Below are positions 11,976 to 23,809 of a stretch of DNA of 64,000 bases, piece after piece (the first letter of the stretch is position 1; each line of letters begins with the position of its first letter). Made by a program: the position numbers and the translations under genes. This DNA is from Leptidea sinapis. Lineage: Eukaryota > Arthropoda > Insecta > Lepidoptera > Pieridae. The DNA lies in the NCBI RefSeq assembly GCF_905404315.1, contig NC_066273.1, positions 13,764,001-13,828,000 on the forward strand, in the 5' to 3' direction. The notes beneath the pieces are model-generated. The model did no database searches. It was not told the origin of the DNA and saw nothing but the letters and a program-made list of their open reading frames with translations.

Positions 11976-12649
11976 TAATCATATAAGTTTGGGATACTGA
12001 TATAAATTACTATACTCTCTATTATAAATGTTTATTTAATAATAATCAACAATATATTGTGTAAGTATAATGAATCGCGTGTTTGACATTTCTATTGGTC
12101 TTACCTTAAGCTCAGCATAATCTTTTGTCCTCTTTACCATAAAAAAAAATCGAGGGAGTAGTAAAAAGGTCAACTTACCAAAATCTTGCACAGCGTGAAG
12201 AGAATAAATATATTCTATTGTTACTTGAGTTATCGCTGATATTAAATTACTAACATCTCTGAATAGTTCTGTTTACTTCAATATTCTCGAAACTTCTACA
12301 CAAGTCGTGTAACAAGATTATTATTCAGCGATCCCAGCGTCATACCGCCGACTTGGAGACACAAAATATATTAATTGAGTTGTTTGAGAATTATTTTGAT
12401 ACGTATTTGTGTTTCTAGCTTGCAAACTGGATCATTTATTTCTTATTTTTGTTTTAGGATTGTGTTCATAATTTGGTCCGTCTTTCGTTTACTTTCAGCC
12501 GGCCGTATATGATAAAACACAATAGCTAGATAGCTGATTTTTAAATTGGTTTTTCAATATGAAATTTTGACAATGTGTATATTAATATATAAAACGAACA
12601 TCCGTTATTCAAATAAAAACATTTCTTCTACATGCTACATGCATGGAAC
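11976..12649. other. No gene recognised
   Basis: Nothing recognised besides scattered A/T runs. Confidence 0.45.
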
Positions 12650-13032
12650 AGACATAAACTTATAATGCCTACTACCTACTCGGCTAAGTCGAGTTAGTAA
12701 ATCTTTTGAGGAACGACCTACAAAGAGATCCCAGAAAATGTTCAAAACAAATGTATTAAGAAATTCAATAGAATTGTTAAAAACGTTTGTGTGATAAAGT
12801 TTACTATAACATTAATGATTTTCTAAATGATACCACAAATTGGGAATGGACGCACCGCACTCAAGCTATTAAATAATAAGTAACCACACCACATTTATAT
12901 GAAAAAAAAAAGTCTGCTGAGTTTCTTGCGCCCGTTCTCAAGTCTGAGGCATACTTTTTCGAATGGACCCTAGTTTTTGAGTTTTAATATGTGATATCAT
13001 GAACTGAATAAATATATTTGAATTTGAATAGG
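12650..13032 (+). pseudogene. LINE-C 3' end (C-terminus plus 3' UTR)
   Basis: Decayed coding end ('ctcggctaagtcgagttagt', 'gataccacaaattgggaatg') followed by the LINE-C 3' UTR. The UTR holds 'gctgagtttcttgcgcccgt', an AATAAA at about 13006 and an 'atttgaatttgaata' tail. It matches the better preserved copy at 62953-63541. Confidence 0.7.
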
Positions 13033-13035
13033 TGT

Positions 13036-13619
13036 TATATCTTGTGCAATACCAGATTTCAACGGATGAAAACTTGAAGTAAAGTAAAAGTTGTACATCT
13101 AAAAGGATGTGATAGGTTTTTCGTGTCGACAATGTAGGTCAGAACATAAATGCACTCGGCAGAGCTCGGAGCGGCACGGTCGCTCCGGAGTGGTACTCTA
13201 ACTCTACTTCCGACAGTTCCGAGACAATGGAAGTTCTAAACAAACGCTAAAAGGTGCTACAATAATTTGCGAGGGCCAGAACCGAATCGGCCCTTGTTCA
13301 CCACTATTTCAACAATAATTACAGACGGAAAATTATACACACGTTCCAAAGTTTACGATTATTGTTTTGCAAATTGCGTATGCAAAACAATTGACCAATC
13401 AGAACGCTCGACGTCTCACTGCTAACTTCACAATAATAGGTCTTTCTTTACCTATGAAATTGCCGTTCTGCAGTACTGGTCATTTCAAATCAAAATATTT
13501 TTTATTTGGCTAAGAATTATAATTTCAAATTAATTTTATTTTAAAAACATGGAATTCTTTTTCCAAGACTAGTCCATTTGTTTATTGATTAGTGTTACAT
13601 TTTCATCGCATTTCAATCT
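13036..13619. other. No gene recognised
   Basis: About 13140-13440 is richer in GC than its flanks, with no domain or repeat match found. Confidence 0.45.
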
Positions 13620-14345
13620 TTTTCGTCATCATGGATACGTTGAAAATTCGAGTAATTATGGAGATTTTATTATTAATATAGATTAATATTCGAGTATATG
13701 AGTACCGTCGTGGCAGCAACATGTCACAAGCGGCACGCAACATCAACGACGTTTACGGAGGTAACACTACAAACCAACGCACCACGTGTTATTGGTTTGC
13801 TCGCTTCCGTTCTGGAAATTTCGACCTGAAAAATGAACCCCACGGTCGTGCGAAGACTTTGGTCAACAATGACGAATTAAAGGCGATTGTGGAAGCGGAT
13901 GATACTCAATCTACGGCTGAATTAGCAGCAGCTTTCGACGTTAGCGTCAAAACAATATTGGTCCATTTGCGTTAAATTGCCAAGGTAAAAAAGCTTGACA
14001 AATGATTGCCCCACGAACTCAATGATCGCCAGCGCGAAGTACGCGTCGAGACGTGTCTTGCACTACTCAAAAGACACACAAATGAAGGAATTTTGAACCG
14101 CATTGTTACCTGTGATGAAAAATGGATTCTGTTTGATAACCGCAAGCGCTCAGCAAGTTGGTTGGATTCTGGTTCAGCACCTAAACAATGCCCTAAACGA
14201 AAACTTACCCCTAGAAAAGTGATGGTCACTGTTTGATGGTCTAGCGCCGGTGTGGTTCATCACAGCTTCTTACCAAACGTACATGTCAGAAGTGAAACCT
14301 GCATGGTGCATGAACCTCTTAACTGCCTATTAATTCCTGATGACA
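13620..14345 (+). pseudogene. Degenerate mariner transposase
   Basis: A helix-turn-helix N-terminus starts near 13690 (YEYRRGSNMSQAARNIND) and runs through FARFRSGNFDLKNEPHGR. After a stop at 13973 comes a second piece with LNDRQREVRVETCLALLK and the first catalytic region VTCDEKWILFDNRKR, at about 14107-14151, then RKVMVTV and a stop. Sequence after about 14280 is lost, so the second and third catalytic Asp residues are missing. Two in-frame stops plus the truncation make it inactive. It belongs to a lineage different from the relics at 5235 and 7580. Confidence 0.75.
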
Positions 14346-14433
14346 CATGATTTCAACCGGTATGAAATACATTCCTACCACCACTAATATATATATAATA
14401 ATATGTTCTCCTGGTTTTATTTATTATTATTTT

Positions 14434-15396
14434 TTATATGAGAGGTGGCAAACGGGCAAGAGGCTCACGGGATTGGGAGAGGTGAGGCAACCGCCCATGG
14501 ACATCCGCAACAACAGGTGTGCCAAGAAATGCGTTGCCGGCCTTTAAGGCCGGTGTGTGTATGCTTTTTTCTTGAAGTCCCCAAGTCGTATCCGTTCGGG
14601 AAGACCGCTGCCGGTAGTTGATTCCACAAAGTGGCTGTGCGAGGCAAGAAAATTCGGACAAAACACGCGGTTGTGGAATGCCAGACGTCTATGCGATGCA
14701 GATGGCTCGTAATGTCCGGAGGTGGAATTCGGCCGCTGGAATCAACCCGAACAGCTCCTCTGAGCACTCCCCGTGATAAATGCGGTAGAAGATGCAGAGA
14801 GAACCTACATCTCTACGCAATGCTAGAGAATCAAGCCGATCGGAGCTGACTTGATCGTCGATGATTCGAGCCGCTCTTCGTTGTATGCGGTCAAATGGAA
14901 GAAGCTGGTACTGGGGAGCACCCACCCAGAGGTGAGAACAGTACTCCATGTGAGGCCGAATTTGCGCCTTTTAAAGTTGCAGGCGGTGGCTTTTAGTGAA
15001 GTACTGTCTCGCCTTACTAAGTACACCAAGCTTTTTTGAGGCCAGTTGGGCCTTCTCTTCCAAGTGACCATGGAACTGAACGTTGCTCGATATAGCGACG
15101 CCAAGTATGCCAATACAGGCTGTGGTAGCTAGAGGAGTGTTCTCGAATCGAGGGGATACGACAAAGGGAGATTTTTTAGTGGTGAATGCACAAACTTGTG
15201 TCTTCTTGGGGTTGAATTGGACTAAATTTTGTCGGCCCCATTCCGAGACTTTGCAAAGCATAGTCTCGATTTCAGACACAAGTTTGTTCCGGTTCTCGTC
15301 GACGCTATCCCGGCACATGTTGGCACGGCCGGTGTACGAAGCATACCCTGTGCTGTCGTCTGCATAGCAATGAATATTGCTGATTTGCAGCATATC
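14434..15396 (-). pseudogene. LINE-A: reverse transcriptase palm motif to C-terminus
   Basis: This is the longest LINE-A copy. On the minus strand a 140-codon frame (15393-14971) opens with the palm motif YADD at 15366-15355, then NLVQFNPKKTQVCAFTTKK. Other frames carry MEYCSHLWVGAPQYQLLPFD and the FLPRTATLWNQLPAAVFP C-terminus, down to the 3' end with 'gtgaggcaaccgcccatgg' near 14480. It is a 5'-truncated non-LTR retrotransposon of jockey/CR1 type, broken by several frameshifts. The endonuclease and fingers/first palm motifs are absent. Confidence 0.75.
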
Positions 15397-15400
15397 ATTG

Positions 15401-15839
15401 ATATTATAAATATAAATATATATAGATATAAATAACAGTCCTTAACTTTTGGCTATTTTTATTAAAACAAATGAAAAAAATGCTCGGTATGATATTATTT
15501 TCGATTAATAAGACATGATGTTGCTTACTTACAAAACAGAGATTTTCTGAAATAATGGCTATTTTTGAGGTATCAATTTGATATTGACAGACACACACAG
15601 TTACCATACAGTCTGTTAATCAATTTAAAGCTTTCTGATATACTATGTTTTTTGTTTTGTTTTGTGGTGCGGTTAGGTTCAGATTTTTTTTTATTTGACA
15701 ATTCTCAAGATTTATCAATCTATATAAAAATAATCTGATAGATAGTTAACAACTGTAGTTCATCTACCTACTATAGCTACCTAAAATTAATTTTATTTCA
15801 AACTTCCTGAGAGTTTTAAACTATTATTTTAATTTGGTT
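15401..15839. other. No gene recognised
   Basis: AT-rich, with a short (ATA)n-like stretch at 15403-15434. Confidence 0.45.
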
Positions 15840-16048
15840 TTTGAACGACGGGGGACACATCTAAGGAGAATCAAAATTGTTGTTTTTATTTAATTCCGAG
15901 CATTTTCATATTATTTATTCACCTTTTAAACCTTCCCTGGACTTCCACAAATAATTCAAGACCAAAATTAGCCAAATCGGTCCAGGCGTTCTCGAGTTTT
16001 AGCGAAACTTACGAACAGCAATTCATTTTTATATATAGATAGTAAACG
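15840..16048 (-). repeat. Short repeat, inverted partner of 17228-17400
   Basis: On the minus strand it reads 'gaattgctgttcgt', 'aaattagccaaatcgg' (reverse sense) and 'gagaatcaaaattgttgttt' in the same order as 17228-17400, and it ends at a 'tatatatagata' stretch. No coding capacity. Confidence 0.55.
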
Positions 16049-16511
16049 ATCAAATATGTCTGATAGCAATAATTCAGAAAGTGATTAGGTGCCGCGCTTT
16101 GCGACTACGCCTACGGTATCTAGTTGGAGCACAACGGAGACCAATCCTTAATCTAAGAATTAAACTATACTCTTTCATAATAAAAGGTTAGAAGAATGTC
16201 AAAATACAAATGAGTTTTAACAATACATCCGCGACAATACAAGCTTTATATAAAAGTACAACAACATAGAAAACTATTTTGAAATAGCCGTTTGTAAATT
16301 AATTGGGCTGCTAGGCTATTTGTCTTGCTGCAGGAAACAGGTCAACATCAAATGAATATGAATGAAAGAAACATATTTTATGATTTTAAATCTTATGCGA
16401 CACGGTTGTCACTTATTAAGTGTCAAGGATTGTTATTATTATTTGGAAAGGGTGGTTCAAATTCAAACTCAATTGTTTATTCTGCAAGTAGGATACATTA
16501 TTTCTTTCTAG
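16049..16511. other. No gene recognised
   Basis: The 83-codon open frame near 16325 has no recognisable feature and runs into MITE-1. Confidence 0.45.
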
Positions 16512-16803
16512 CGGCCGTTCCCAATATACTATCTACAGATAGAGATAAATCACTACCTTCTACTGTCAGTAATTAGCTGTCAATAATCTGAAGCTGTCCC
16601 AATATACCCAAAAAGTCATTCTTATCGCCTTATATTGGGACGCGTGAATTGAAATTTACATACAAGCTTCTATCGCATTGACAGACAGCGTGTACGGATA
16701 AGGTGAGTTACCGTCTTATCGACGGTTTATTGGGACAAAAAAGTCAACGATAGTTACGATTTTTATCTCAAATAAGAGAGAGACTAAATATTGGGAACGG
16801 CCG
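16512..16803 (+). mobile_element. MITE-1 copy 2
   Basis: Ends CGGCCGTTCCCAATAT and ATATTGGGAACGGCCG, ~292 bp. Flanks are TAG and TTA, so no clean target duplication remains. Confidence 0.75.
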
Positions 16804-16829
16804 TTAATAATTAAATAAATAAATATCTG

Positions 16830-16995
16830 GAACTGACGTCGATGACGTCACACCGTCGCTTTGTTACGGTGTGCAAAACAAACATCACTAAGATATTATT
16901 ATAAATAAATAAAAGACGATTTATTTTATCAGTATTATAGATTGATGTAATGGTGTTGTGTTATGATGCTGATTATGATGAAAAATATATATATG
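16830..16995 (+). repeat. Repeat partner of 26335-26510
   Basis: The blocks 'cgtcgatgacgtcaca', 'acggtgtgcaaaacaa' and 'agtattatagattgatgtaa' recur in inverted order at 26335-26510. No coding content. Confidence 0.5.
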
Positions 16996-17179
16996 AAGGA
17001 ATCTGGGTTAAGTAAAAAAAATTGTGAGCCGTCACGGGCAGATGTGAAACAAATTTTTAAATTCAAAAATTCCTTAAAAATCGTGACAACTCAATTATTT
17101 TCATTAGTTACTTCGGTAATAGTTACATTGGATGTTGCTTCTGATGGTATTACTGTGACAATTGGTCGATGAAAGTGTA

Positions 17180-17232
17180 TTATCTATATATCTATATATA
17201 TATCTATATATATATATATATATATATATAAA
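17180..17232. repeat. (TA)n / (TATC)n microsatellite
   Basis: Simple alternating TA tract with TATC interruptions at the edge of the 17228-17400 repeat. Confidence 0.85.
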
Positions 17233-17400
17233 TGAATTGCTGTTCGTTAGTATCGCTAAAACTAGAGAACGGCTGGACCGATTTGGCTAATTTTGGTCTT
17301 AAATTAATTGTGGAAGACCAGAGAAGGTTTAAAAGGTAAATAAATAATATGAAAATGCTCGGAATTAAATAAAAACAACACTTTTGATTCTCCTTACAAA
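17228..17400 (+). repeat. Short repeat, partner of 15840-16048
   Basis: Same blocks as the inverted partner, beginning after the TA tract. Likely the 3' end of one mobile element with an associated microsatellite. Confidence 0.5.
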
Positions 17401-17420
17401 GTAAATAATAATTATAAGAA

Positions 17421-18715
17421 AATAGCAATGAATCTATTGTGTAACAGTATATAAGACAAATAATTACATAATTAATACTTATAATATAATTGTTAAAATA
17501 ATTATGTTAGTTCTGTTTTACCACAATAAACAGAACTCTTGAAATTCGGGTTATAATAAAGACAAATTTGAATAATGTAGGTATTACGTTAGAATCACTG
17601 TTAAAGCATTTACTCAACAAATGAAAGTTACAAAATATAAAAATTATTAGTATTATCTACACCCAGAATATGAATCCTCTAAAAGATTCTGAAACAGCTT
17701 ATTGCTAACATTAAAACAGCCAGCCCTCGTAGTAACCTAATATCATCCCTTACTGATTATATACAAATAAACTAAGTATTAATGAAAGAATTATTAATTT
17801 TAGTAGTAATTTACATTTTGTATAGTGCAATTACTAAAATTCACTTGAATTTTATGGTATTTTGCAGCGTTTAAAATATCCGGCGGTGTGCTGTCAAAAC
17901 TTGAATCGCTCATTGTTTAAAGAAAAAGTTTCAAGAGAAAATTCGAAACCCCGCCAGGATGATGTAATGGTTATTACGACATTGGGTGTTTCAGAATCAT
18001 TAATAGAGGATTTAAAGCATGGGTGTAGATAAAAATTTAAACGTCATTTATTCATATTATACTACTTATTTGAAGCTAACTGATGTTGAACAGTATTGAC
18101 CCCAAGAATGATTGTCATCCAAATAATCAAATATTTTCGTAGAAAGGGTATTACCATTTTATACACAGAATTTTACTAAGGAATTTTTTTAATTTACATA
18201 TTGATAGGTACTGAATAATAATAGGAAGTTTTATGAATAAGCGGATACACTGGCCCGTAAACGAGTTACTAATTTTATGGAGACGTGTTTAATGTAATAG
18301 TACCTTATGTGTATTCTTTGAACGCCACTTTTTATGAATGTATAAGAGTTATCCATATATGTATGGATTTGCTACAAAAAGCATTTAATTTTCTTAAATT
18401 TTCTCCATGGGTTAAATTGGTAAATAGCTCTAGTCGACCGTTTCTCCTGCGCAAAGATGGTGTTTATATCAGCATCAGTACTCTAGAGTAGAATACCATT
18501 AGGTCCACTACGAAAGTAACTAAACTATCCTTGCGGTTATACATTTTGTCTTTTTTTCGTTAAGCAATAAATTATTTACATCAAAACAATGAACCACCCT
18601 AGAGGTTGCCCTATTCACCTAGTCAAAACACACAATTATCTTTTAAAAGAAAATATATGGAATCGTTTGTTGATTCCATATACGACAGACAAAGGGATGA
18701 AAATTTAAGATGAGC
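17421..18715. other. No gene recognised
   Basis: AT-rich. The 68-codon plus-strand frame near 18285 shows no domain. Confidence 0.45.
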
Positions 18716-18838
18716 AATAATTTATTTCACAAATAAAATTTGAAAAACAAAATTTTATGAACGATACGGGATTCGAACCCACGACCTCCGGCGTTCCGTA
18801 CCGGTGCTCCAACCAACTGAGCTAACCGTTCGAGTACC
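18716..18838 (-). repeat. tRNA-derived SINE copy
   Basis: On the minus strand about 18833-18762 folds as a tRNA cloverleaf. It has an A box (TAGCTCAGTTGG), a B box (GGTTCGAATCC) and a near-complete acceptor stem. Position 33 is C instead of the universal T, the loop reads ACGGAAC, and an AT-rich 'aaaattttg' tail follows, so it is a SINE head and not a working tRNA. Confidence 0.6.
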
Positions 18839-18976
18839 GCCTCGTTATAAAATTCTTTTTGCTTTGTTCAACTCTCAGGTTGTGGCTTCATCGACAGGAT
18901 CTACTATACAGTTGATCTGCTCAACCAATATTTGCATATTAGGAAATTGACTTGAGATGTCGCTCTTGTAAATCTA

Positions 18977-19136
18977 AACAATATGTTATGTTTTTAAAGT
19001 GATAACCCTCACTTCTAGGATTAATACACAAATAAAATTAGAAAAACAAAATTTTATGAACGATGCGGGATTCGAAACCACGACCTCCGGAACGCCGGAA
19101 ATGAGGGTTATCACTTTAAAAACATAACATATTGTT
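18977..19136. repeat. 35-bp perfect inverted repeat around a SINE piece
   Basis: 18977-19011 and 19102-19136 are exact reverse complements over 35 bp, separated by 90 bp. The spacer holds a minus-strand SINE head fragment (19055-19095) that stops at 'cctccgg' next to 'aacgccgg'. The arm is the SINE tail sequence, so one tail appears to have been copied in both orientations. Confidence 0.8.
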
Positions 19137-19859
19137 AAGAATTTATTTTTTATCATACGGATAATACTATAAATAAATTTTTGTATTTTTTTGTAAGGTC
19201 ATATTATGGAGCACTTTATCCAAACTAAACTCCGCCATCAAGATACACAAATAAAATTTTAATTCCAAATTCAATTCCAATTCCAGAATTTCCAGCGAAA
19301 TCTACAAAGAGGCGGCCCTAAAGAGTATTTGAACTGCTCTCAAGTCAATAGATATTAGCATAAAAGTAATATCGGCGAAGTGTCTCTACCGACACCTGCT
19401 TTGCAATTTTATAATATTAAGTAATCACAGATGGTTTGTCCATGGTGGAAATAAATTATTACATTAAAATCAATGCCTCATAAGGATTCCTTTTTAGAAT
19501 GCGGCGTTGTGGGGTGGGATGTTATCTAACCTAATATACGTACGAGAGCAGCGATGGCTGGTCCACGCGCCATGCTCCTGTATTATGGTATTTTTGTTTT
19601 TTAACATGCTAGCTTGAAAATTTATTGAAGTAGGCGTTACTTTGCGGAAATCCATAATTATAGTGCCAGATTTTGGCGAGACAACACGTCCTGAGGATGC
19701 CTCGTGTAGAGGCGAAACACGTGTCGAATTGTATTAAGAAAAATATTGGCGGAATTAACACTAAAGAAAACTTAAATCATTTATATGCTAGCTTGATATT
19801 ATCATTAGCCTGGTATATCTCTAACTAATTTGTTATTTTAAAGTGATATTCCTCACTTC
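19137..19859. other. No gene recognised
   Basis: Contains unassigned fragments; none is coding or shared within this window. Confidence 0.4.
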
Positions 19860-19935
19860 TGGGAATCATTATACAAATAAGTTTGTAACAAAAATTTATG
19901 AACGATGCGGGACTCGATCCAGCGCCTCTCTGATT
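19860..19935 (-). repeat. Decayed tRNA-derived SINE head
   Basis: 'tttatgaacgatgcgggact' matches the tail/B-box side of the 18716-18838 copy. The rest of the tRNA-like part is degraded. Confidence 0.45.
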
Positions 19936-20065
19936 CCGTCCGATCACTTTCATTTTCTAATATGCAGATATTGGGGTTGAGTAGATTATCAATTGTTAAG
20001 TAGATGTAGCCACAACCTGAGAGTTGAACAAGACATATCAAAATTTCGGTCGATGCGTCACTCGA

Positions 20066-20145
20066 CGGACAGTTGGCTCAGTTGGTAAGAGCGCTCGGAC
20101 GGAACCCGAAAGGCGTGGGTTCGAGTACCACATCGTCCATAAATT
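20066..20145 (+). repeat. tRNA-like SINE head
   Basis: The plus strand carries an A box (GGCTCAGTTGGTAAGAGC) and a B box (GGTTCGAGTACC). The acceptor stem has one mismatch, the anticodon stem is defective, and the loop is the same ACGGAAC seen in the other SINE copies. A functional tRNA is therefore unlikely. Confidence 0.5.
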
Positions 20146-20512
20146 ATGATACAAATAATAAATCTGTCCCCACTATTTATCGTCATCATTATTTCTTACT
20201 AGCAAATGAAGGACATTCATTAAATAATTTTTCATTAAATTCCGCTGATTTTTAATATTTACAACCCAAATTTACCGTAGTAAATGACAGGCCTTATTTC
20301 TATAGCTATAAAATTTGAAGTCTAGTTGTAATTTGATATGCCTTCGCATTTCAGGCTTTGAAACGATTTTACAAGATTAACCTAAATACATCGCGATTTA
20401 TAAAGACGGGGGAACTGTTATTGAATTAAATTATAATTACTTCATAGCCTGCGTATGGCAAATTTAATATTTCAGTCTCATATATTTTAGCTTTTATTAT
20501 ATACTAGCTGAC
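20146..20512. other. No gene recognised
   Basis: AT-rich; nothing seen. Confidence 0.45.
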
Positions 20513-20604
20513 CCAGCAAACGTTGTATTGCCGATTCAATTAATAAAAAAAAACAATAATTTAAATTTTTAGGGTATACAATATAGATGACGGCCGATTC
20601 TCAG
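20513..20604 (+). repeat. 5' part of a repeat interrupted by an RTE fragment
   Basis: Starts ACTAGCTGACCCAGCAAACG and shares 'gacggccgattctcagacct' with 'gttggccgattctcatacct' at about 21426 in the segment that follows the RTE fragment. The two pieces may be one element split by the retrotransposon, or two overlapping copies. Confidence 0.45.
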
Positions 20605-20609
20605 ACCTA

Positions 20610-21225
20610 CCAAATATAAAATAAATAAATAAATAAAAAAGCCTTTACTACTGTACAAATTTTACATACTAGGTACTAAAATAGTAAAAAAGTGCCTCTA
20701 AATGCTATTGGCAAACGGTTTTTACTGTGGTACAGCTTGTCTTCCGACATAGGCATCCTCCAAATCCTATCTTTTGCTATACGAGTCCATACTTGCCCCG
20801 CTATTTTCTTGATGTCGTCTTCCCATCTCATAGGCTGTCTACCTCTATTTCTTTTGCTATCTAGTGGTTGCCATTCAGTTATTAGTCTTACCCATTTCTC
20901 TGTCTTTTCTCTTATCATATGACCTGTCCATTTCCATTTTAATTGTTTGAATGTTTTGTATGCATTCTTAAAATTTGTCTTCTTTTTAATTGCTTTTAAT
21001 TTCACACGATCCTTTCTTTTTACTCCTATTGTGCTTCTTTCTATTCCATTCTGACAAATTTTAATTTTGTTGGCTAGTTGCTCTGTCAATGCCCATGTCT
21101 GACAACCGTACAATAAGCATGGTAGTATGCACATATTAAATACTTTCCTTTTGTGTTTCATAGGCATTTCTTTATTCTTCATAATTATCGTACTACAATT
21201 ATTGTATTCTATTGCCATCTTGCAA
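20610..21225 (-). pseudogene. RTE-clade reverse transcriptase C-terminal fragment
   Basis: The minus-strand 180-codon frame (21218-20676) contains LPCLLYGCQTWALTE, LKWKWTGHMIREKTEKWV, GRQPMRWEDDIKKIAG and WTRIAKDRIWRMPM. This is the C-terminal region after the reverse transcriptase palm in RTE-type endonuclease-reverse transcriptases. The reading frame is open throughout, but the catalytic YADD and the endonuclease are missing, so it is a 5'-truncated copy. A TAAA microsatellite at 20619-20640 marks the 3' end, as is usual for RTE elements. Confidence 0.75.
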
Positions 21226-21239
21226 ACCCTATTGCGAAT

Positions 21240-21541
21240 CTGTGGATGGTACAGAATATGTGTGATTAAAAAATAGGGGTTGATCGTAGAAGGGTGAAAA
21301 TTTCAAGTTGTATGTATTTTTCAATGCTGAATCATAATAAAATTAAAATAAAATAAAATTGACAAAAAAATAAATAAAACGTAGGGGTGGGGTCACACCT
21401 AGTAAATAGGAGTATGAAAAATAGATGTTGGCCGATTCTCATACCTATCCGATATACACACAAAATTTCATATAAATTGGTTTAGCCGTTTCGGAGGAGT
21501 TTGGTAACAAACACAGGGACACGAGAATTTTATGTATAAGT
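21240..21541 (+). repeat. 3' part of the repeat interrupted at 20604
   Basis: Contains 'gggttgatcgtagaagggtg', 'ttggtttagccgtttcgg' and an end at 'gagaattttatgtataagtaa', followed directly by the next repeat. No coding capacity. Confidence 0.5.
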
Positions 21542-21772
21542 AACTAGCTGATACCCCGCGACGTCGTTCGCGTACATATTTTTACATCTTGGGTTACATT
21601 ATTGGACTATTAGTAGGGATCCCTAATTTTTTTGAAAATGTATATCAACCGGGGATAATGTAGCTTCCCAACAGTGAAAGATTCATTGAAATCGGTTCAG
21701 TAGTTGCGGAGCCTATTCAATACAAATAAACAAACAATCAAATCTTTCCTCTTTATAATATTACTATAGATA
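21542..21772 (+). repeat. Full-length copy of the Polinton target repeat
   Basis: Runs from CTAGCTGATACCCCGCGACG to TATAATATTACTATAGAT. It aligns with 46496-46695 plus 59380-59411 and supplies the unoccupied version of the Polinton insertion site ('aaacaaacaatcaaatcttt'). Confidence 0.75.
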
Positions 21773-22269
21773 AGACGTCAACTATTGTGATACTACATCT
21801 TGTAGTAAAAACAAATCTATTTGTAAATAAATATATAAATCATAGTTCTATTATAAAAAGTTAGTAAAATGAGCTACTACAGAATGCATAATGCCATCCC
21901 TCAAATAAAATATATCTTATTGTATTTTTAAGTGATTGGTCTACACGTGAAAAGGGATTCAATTTTCAATTGTCCCCTTTGGACAACGATCCATATGATT
22001 TGTGCACCACTTTATAATACATGAATGTACTATTTTTTCATTCAATTGAAAAATTTACCTATTTTAAATCCTTTTTTATTTGGTTTTTAAAATTCCGTCC
22101 GAACAGAATCCGATCATACTCACTCACTGCCTTGCTATATATATTTATATTTATTTTTTTAACTACTTATTTAAAGCGTGCGCCAGTCATGAACATGTCG
22201 GTGACGCCAACCCGTAAGATTTTCCCTTTCCAAAAAGTGCCCAACGCGGCCAAGGACTATTAAAAACAC
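21773..22269. other. No gene recognised
   Basis: AT-rich; the 80-codon frame at 22021 is hydrophobic low-complexity translation without a domain. Confidence 0.45.
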
Positions 22270-22601
22270 AAGGACTCCGCGCCGTGATATTAGCAAGTGC
22301 AGAACCCTTTATGCGTGTGTGAGGTTACGGGGTATACCAGTTACATAATTTTTTCTCCCTTAAATAATCATATATCCATAAATACTTTTATATTATTGTT
22401 GTTACACTATTTCACAACGCACAACGGCATTTTTAAAATATTTTATTGCGACGCAAACTAATCTGTCACAGACGATGGCAAATCTCATAATGGCGGCCGA
22501 TGGGCTTGTATTAGTGTAAGTGTATGCGTGGGTATATGTATTTACACGTTTACCGGCTTGTTACGGTGCCTCACTGTTATGTAAGGTGACACGGAGTCCT
22601 T
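22270..22601. mobile_element. MITE-3 copy 1
   Basis: Bounded by inverted AAGGACTCCG / CGGAGTCCTT, 332 bp. The interior matches the copy at 59890-60212, for example 'cgccgtgatattagcaagtg' and 'gcaaatctcataatggcggc'. Superfamily unassigned; no coding capacity. Confidence 0.7.
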
Positions 22602-22719
22602 TTTTACTCGTCCGTGAACGCGGCTAAAGAAGTTTTCACTTCAAAAATCATCTAAACATGACCAATCTATGACAAACTTGAGGTTGAGCTAGACTTAACC
22701 AAAATGAATTGCCGCCTGA

Positions 22720-22862
22720 AAAATATAAAATAACTAAAATTGTAATATAATACACCTGTTGTGCAAATCTTTACCTTTAATATTAATAACATACTATTAT
22801 TTATATGTGCTACCTTTTGATAGGTTATAAGTTGGTGACAAGCCCTAAACAAAATAAAACTT
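22720..22862 (+). repeat. Partial MITE-4
   Basis: Matches the distal half of 3847-4308 ('atttatatgtgctacc', 'agccctaaacaaaataaaac'). Confidence 0.5.
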
Positions 22863-22987
22863 AATATTATATACAAGTTGTATACTATAATTATTAAGGT
22901 TGTCTGGCCACGCGTGTCTGTCCGCTTGGGTTGTTTTGTTCTAGACGAAGATATCCCACTCAAAGTCACGCGTGGCGAGTGTAGGTA

Positions 22988-23356
22988 CCTACTATTACCT
23001 TTGGCTTGGCACCGACTTCAAAGCTATCAATATGTAGCACATTAAAGGCAATATTAAAGGTAAAGGTTTGCATAAGAGGTGTATTATTTGACATTTTTAG
23101 TTATTTGATACTTTTCAGTATTTGAAGTCGGTTTTTTAAAAGTAGTTTTTTAGTTTAAGAGCCATACACAAAAAATAATTATATCATCCAGGTACACAAA
23201 AATTTTTATAAAATGAAAACTGCTGGGCCAAACTATATAAAATTTGTATGGGACCAAATGGCATCTATTCTGTTTCGAAAAATTACGTAAATCGGATCAT
23301 AATTCTCCGATAAAAAAATACCGATCGAATTGTGATCCTCCATTTTGAAGTCGGTT
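22988..23356 (-). repeat. MITE-4 copy, minus strand
   Basis: Reads from TTAACCGACTTC at 23356 downwards, with the second CCGACTTC block near 23120 and a third GAAGTCGG-type block at the far end. Co-linear with 3847-4308. Confidence 0.55.
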
Positions 23357-23768
23357 AAAAAATTACACAAAAAAAGCTTGTATTTCAAGTTAGAATAAAG
23401 ATGGAGATTTATGGTGTGCCGCATTATTTACACCCAAAGTATTTTTACGGATGGTTGATGATAATATTACAAATTCAGCTCACGTGAGTCTACGCCTTAT
23501 TTTTGCCGCAACATTTTCCTGTTTACTGATCTATTGTTGATCGAAGTTACTGATAATAAAAATATTTGAACTGATAGTTGATACGCTAAATGTTTTTGCG
23601 CATAATATTACTAACAGCACAGAGTAGGTATGGATATTTACCTTACCAGAGATATACCTACGATACCACGAATGAAATTTCCGTAAAGCGCACTTGAATA
23701 GCGGCAGTGGTGAGCAGTAAGGACCTACAAATAATTTTTACATAGTTTCGACACGCGTTTTGAATGTG

Positions 23769-23809
<41 letters not shown>

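Noticed and set aside
18762..18833. Functional tRNA gene on the minus strand
   Set aside because: The cloverleaf forms, but position 33 is C, and the same odd ACGGAAC loop recurs in other copies that carry SINE tails.
20073..20146. Functional tRNA gene on the plus strand
   Set aside because: The acceptor and anticodon stems have mismatches, the loop matches the SINE copies, and no proper anticodon can be read.
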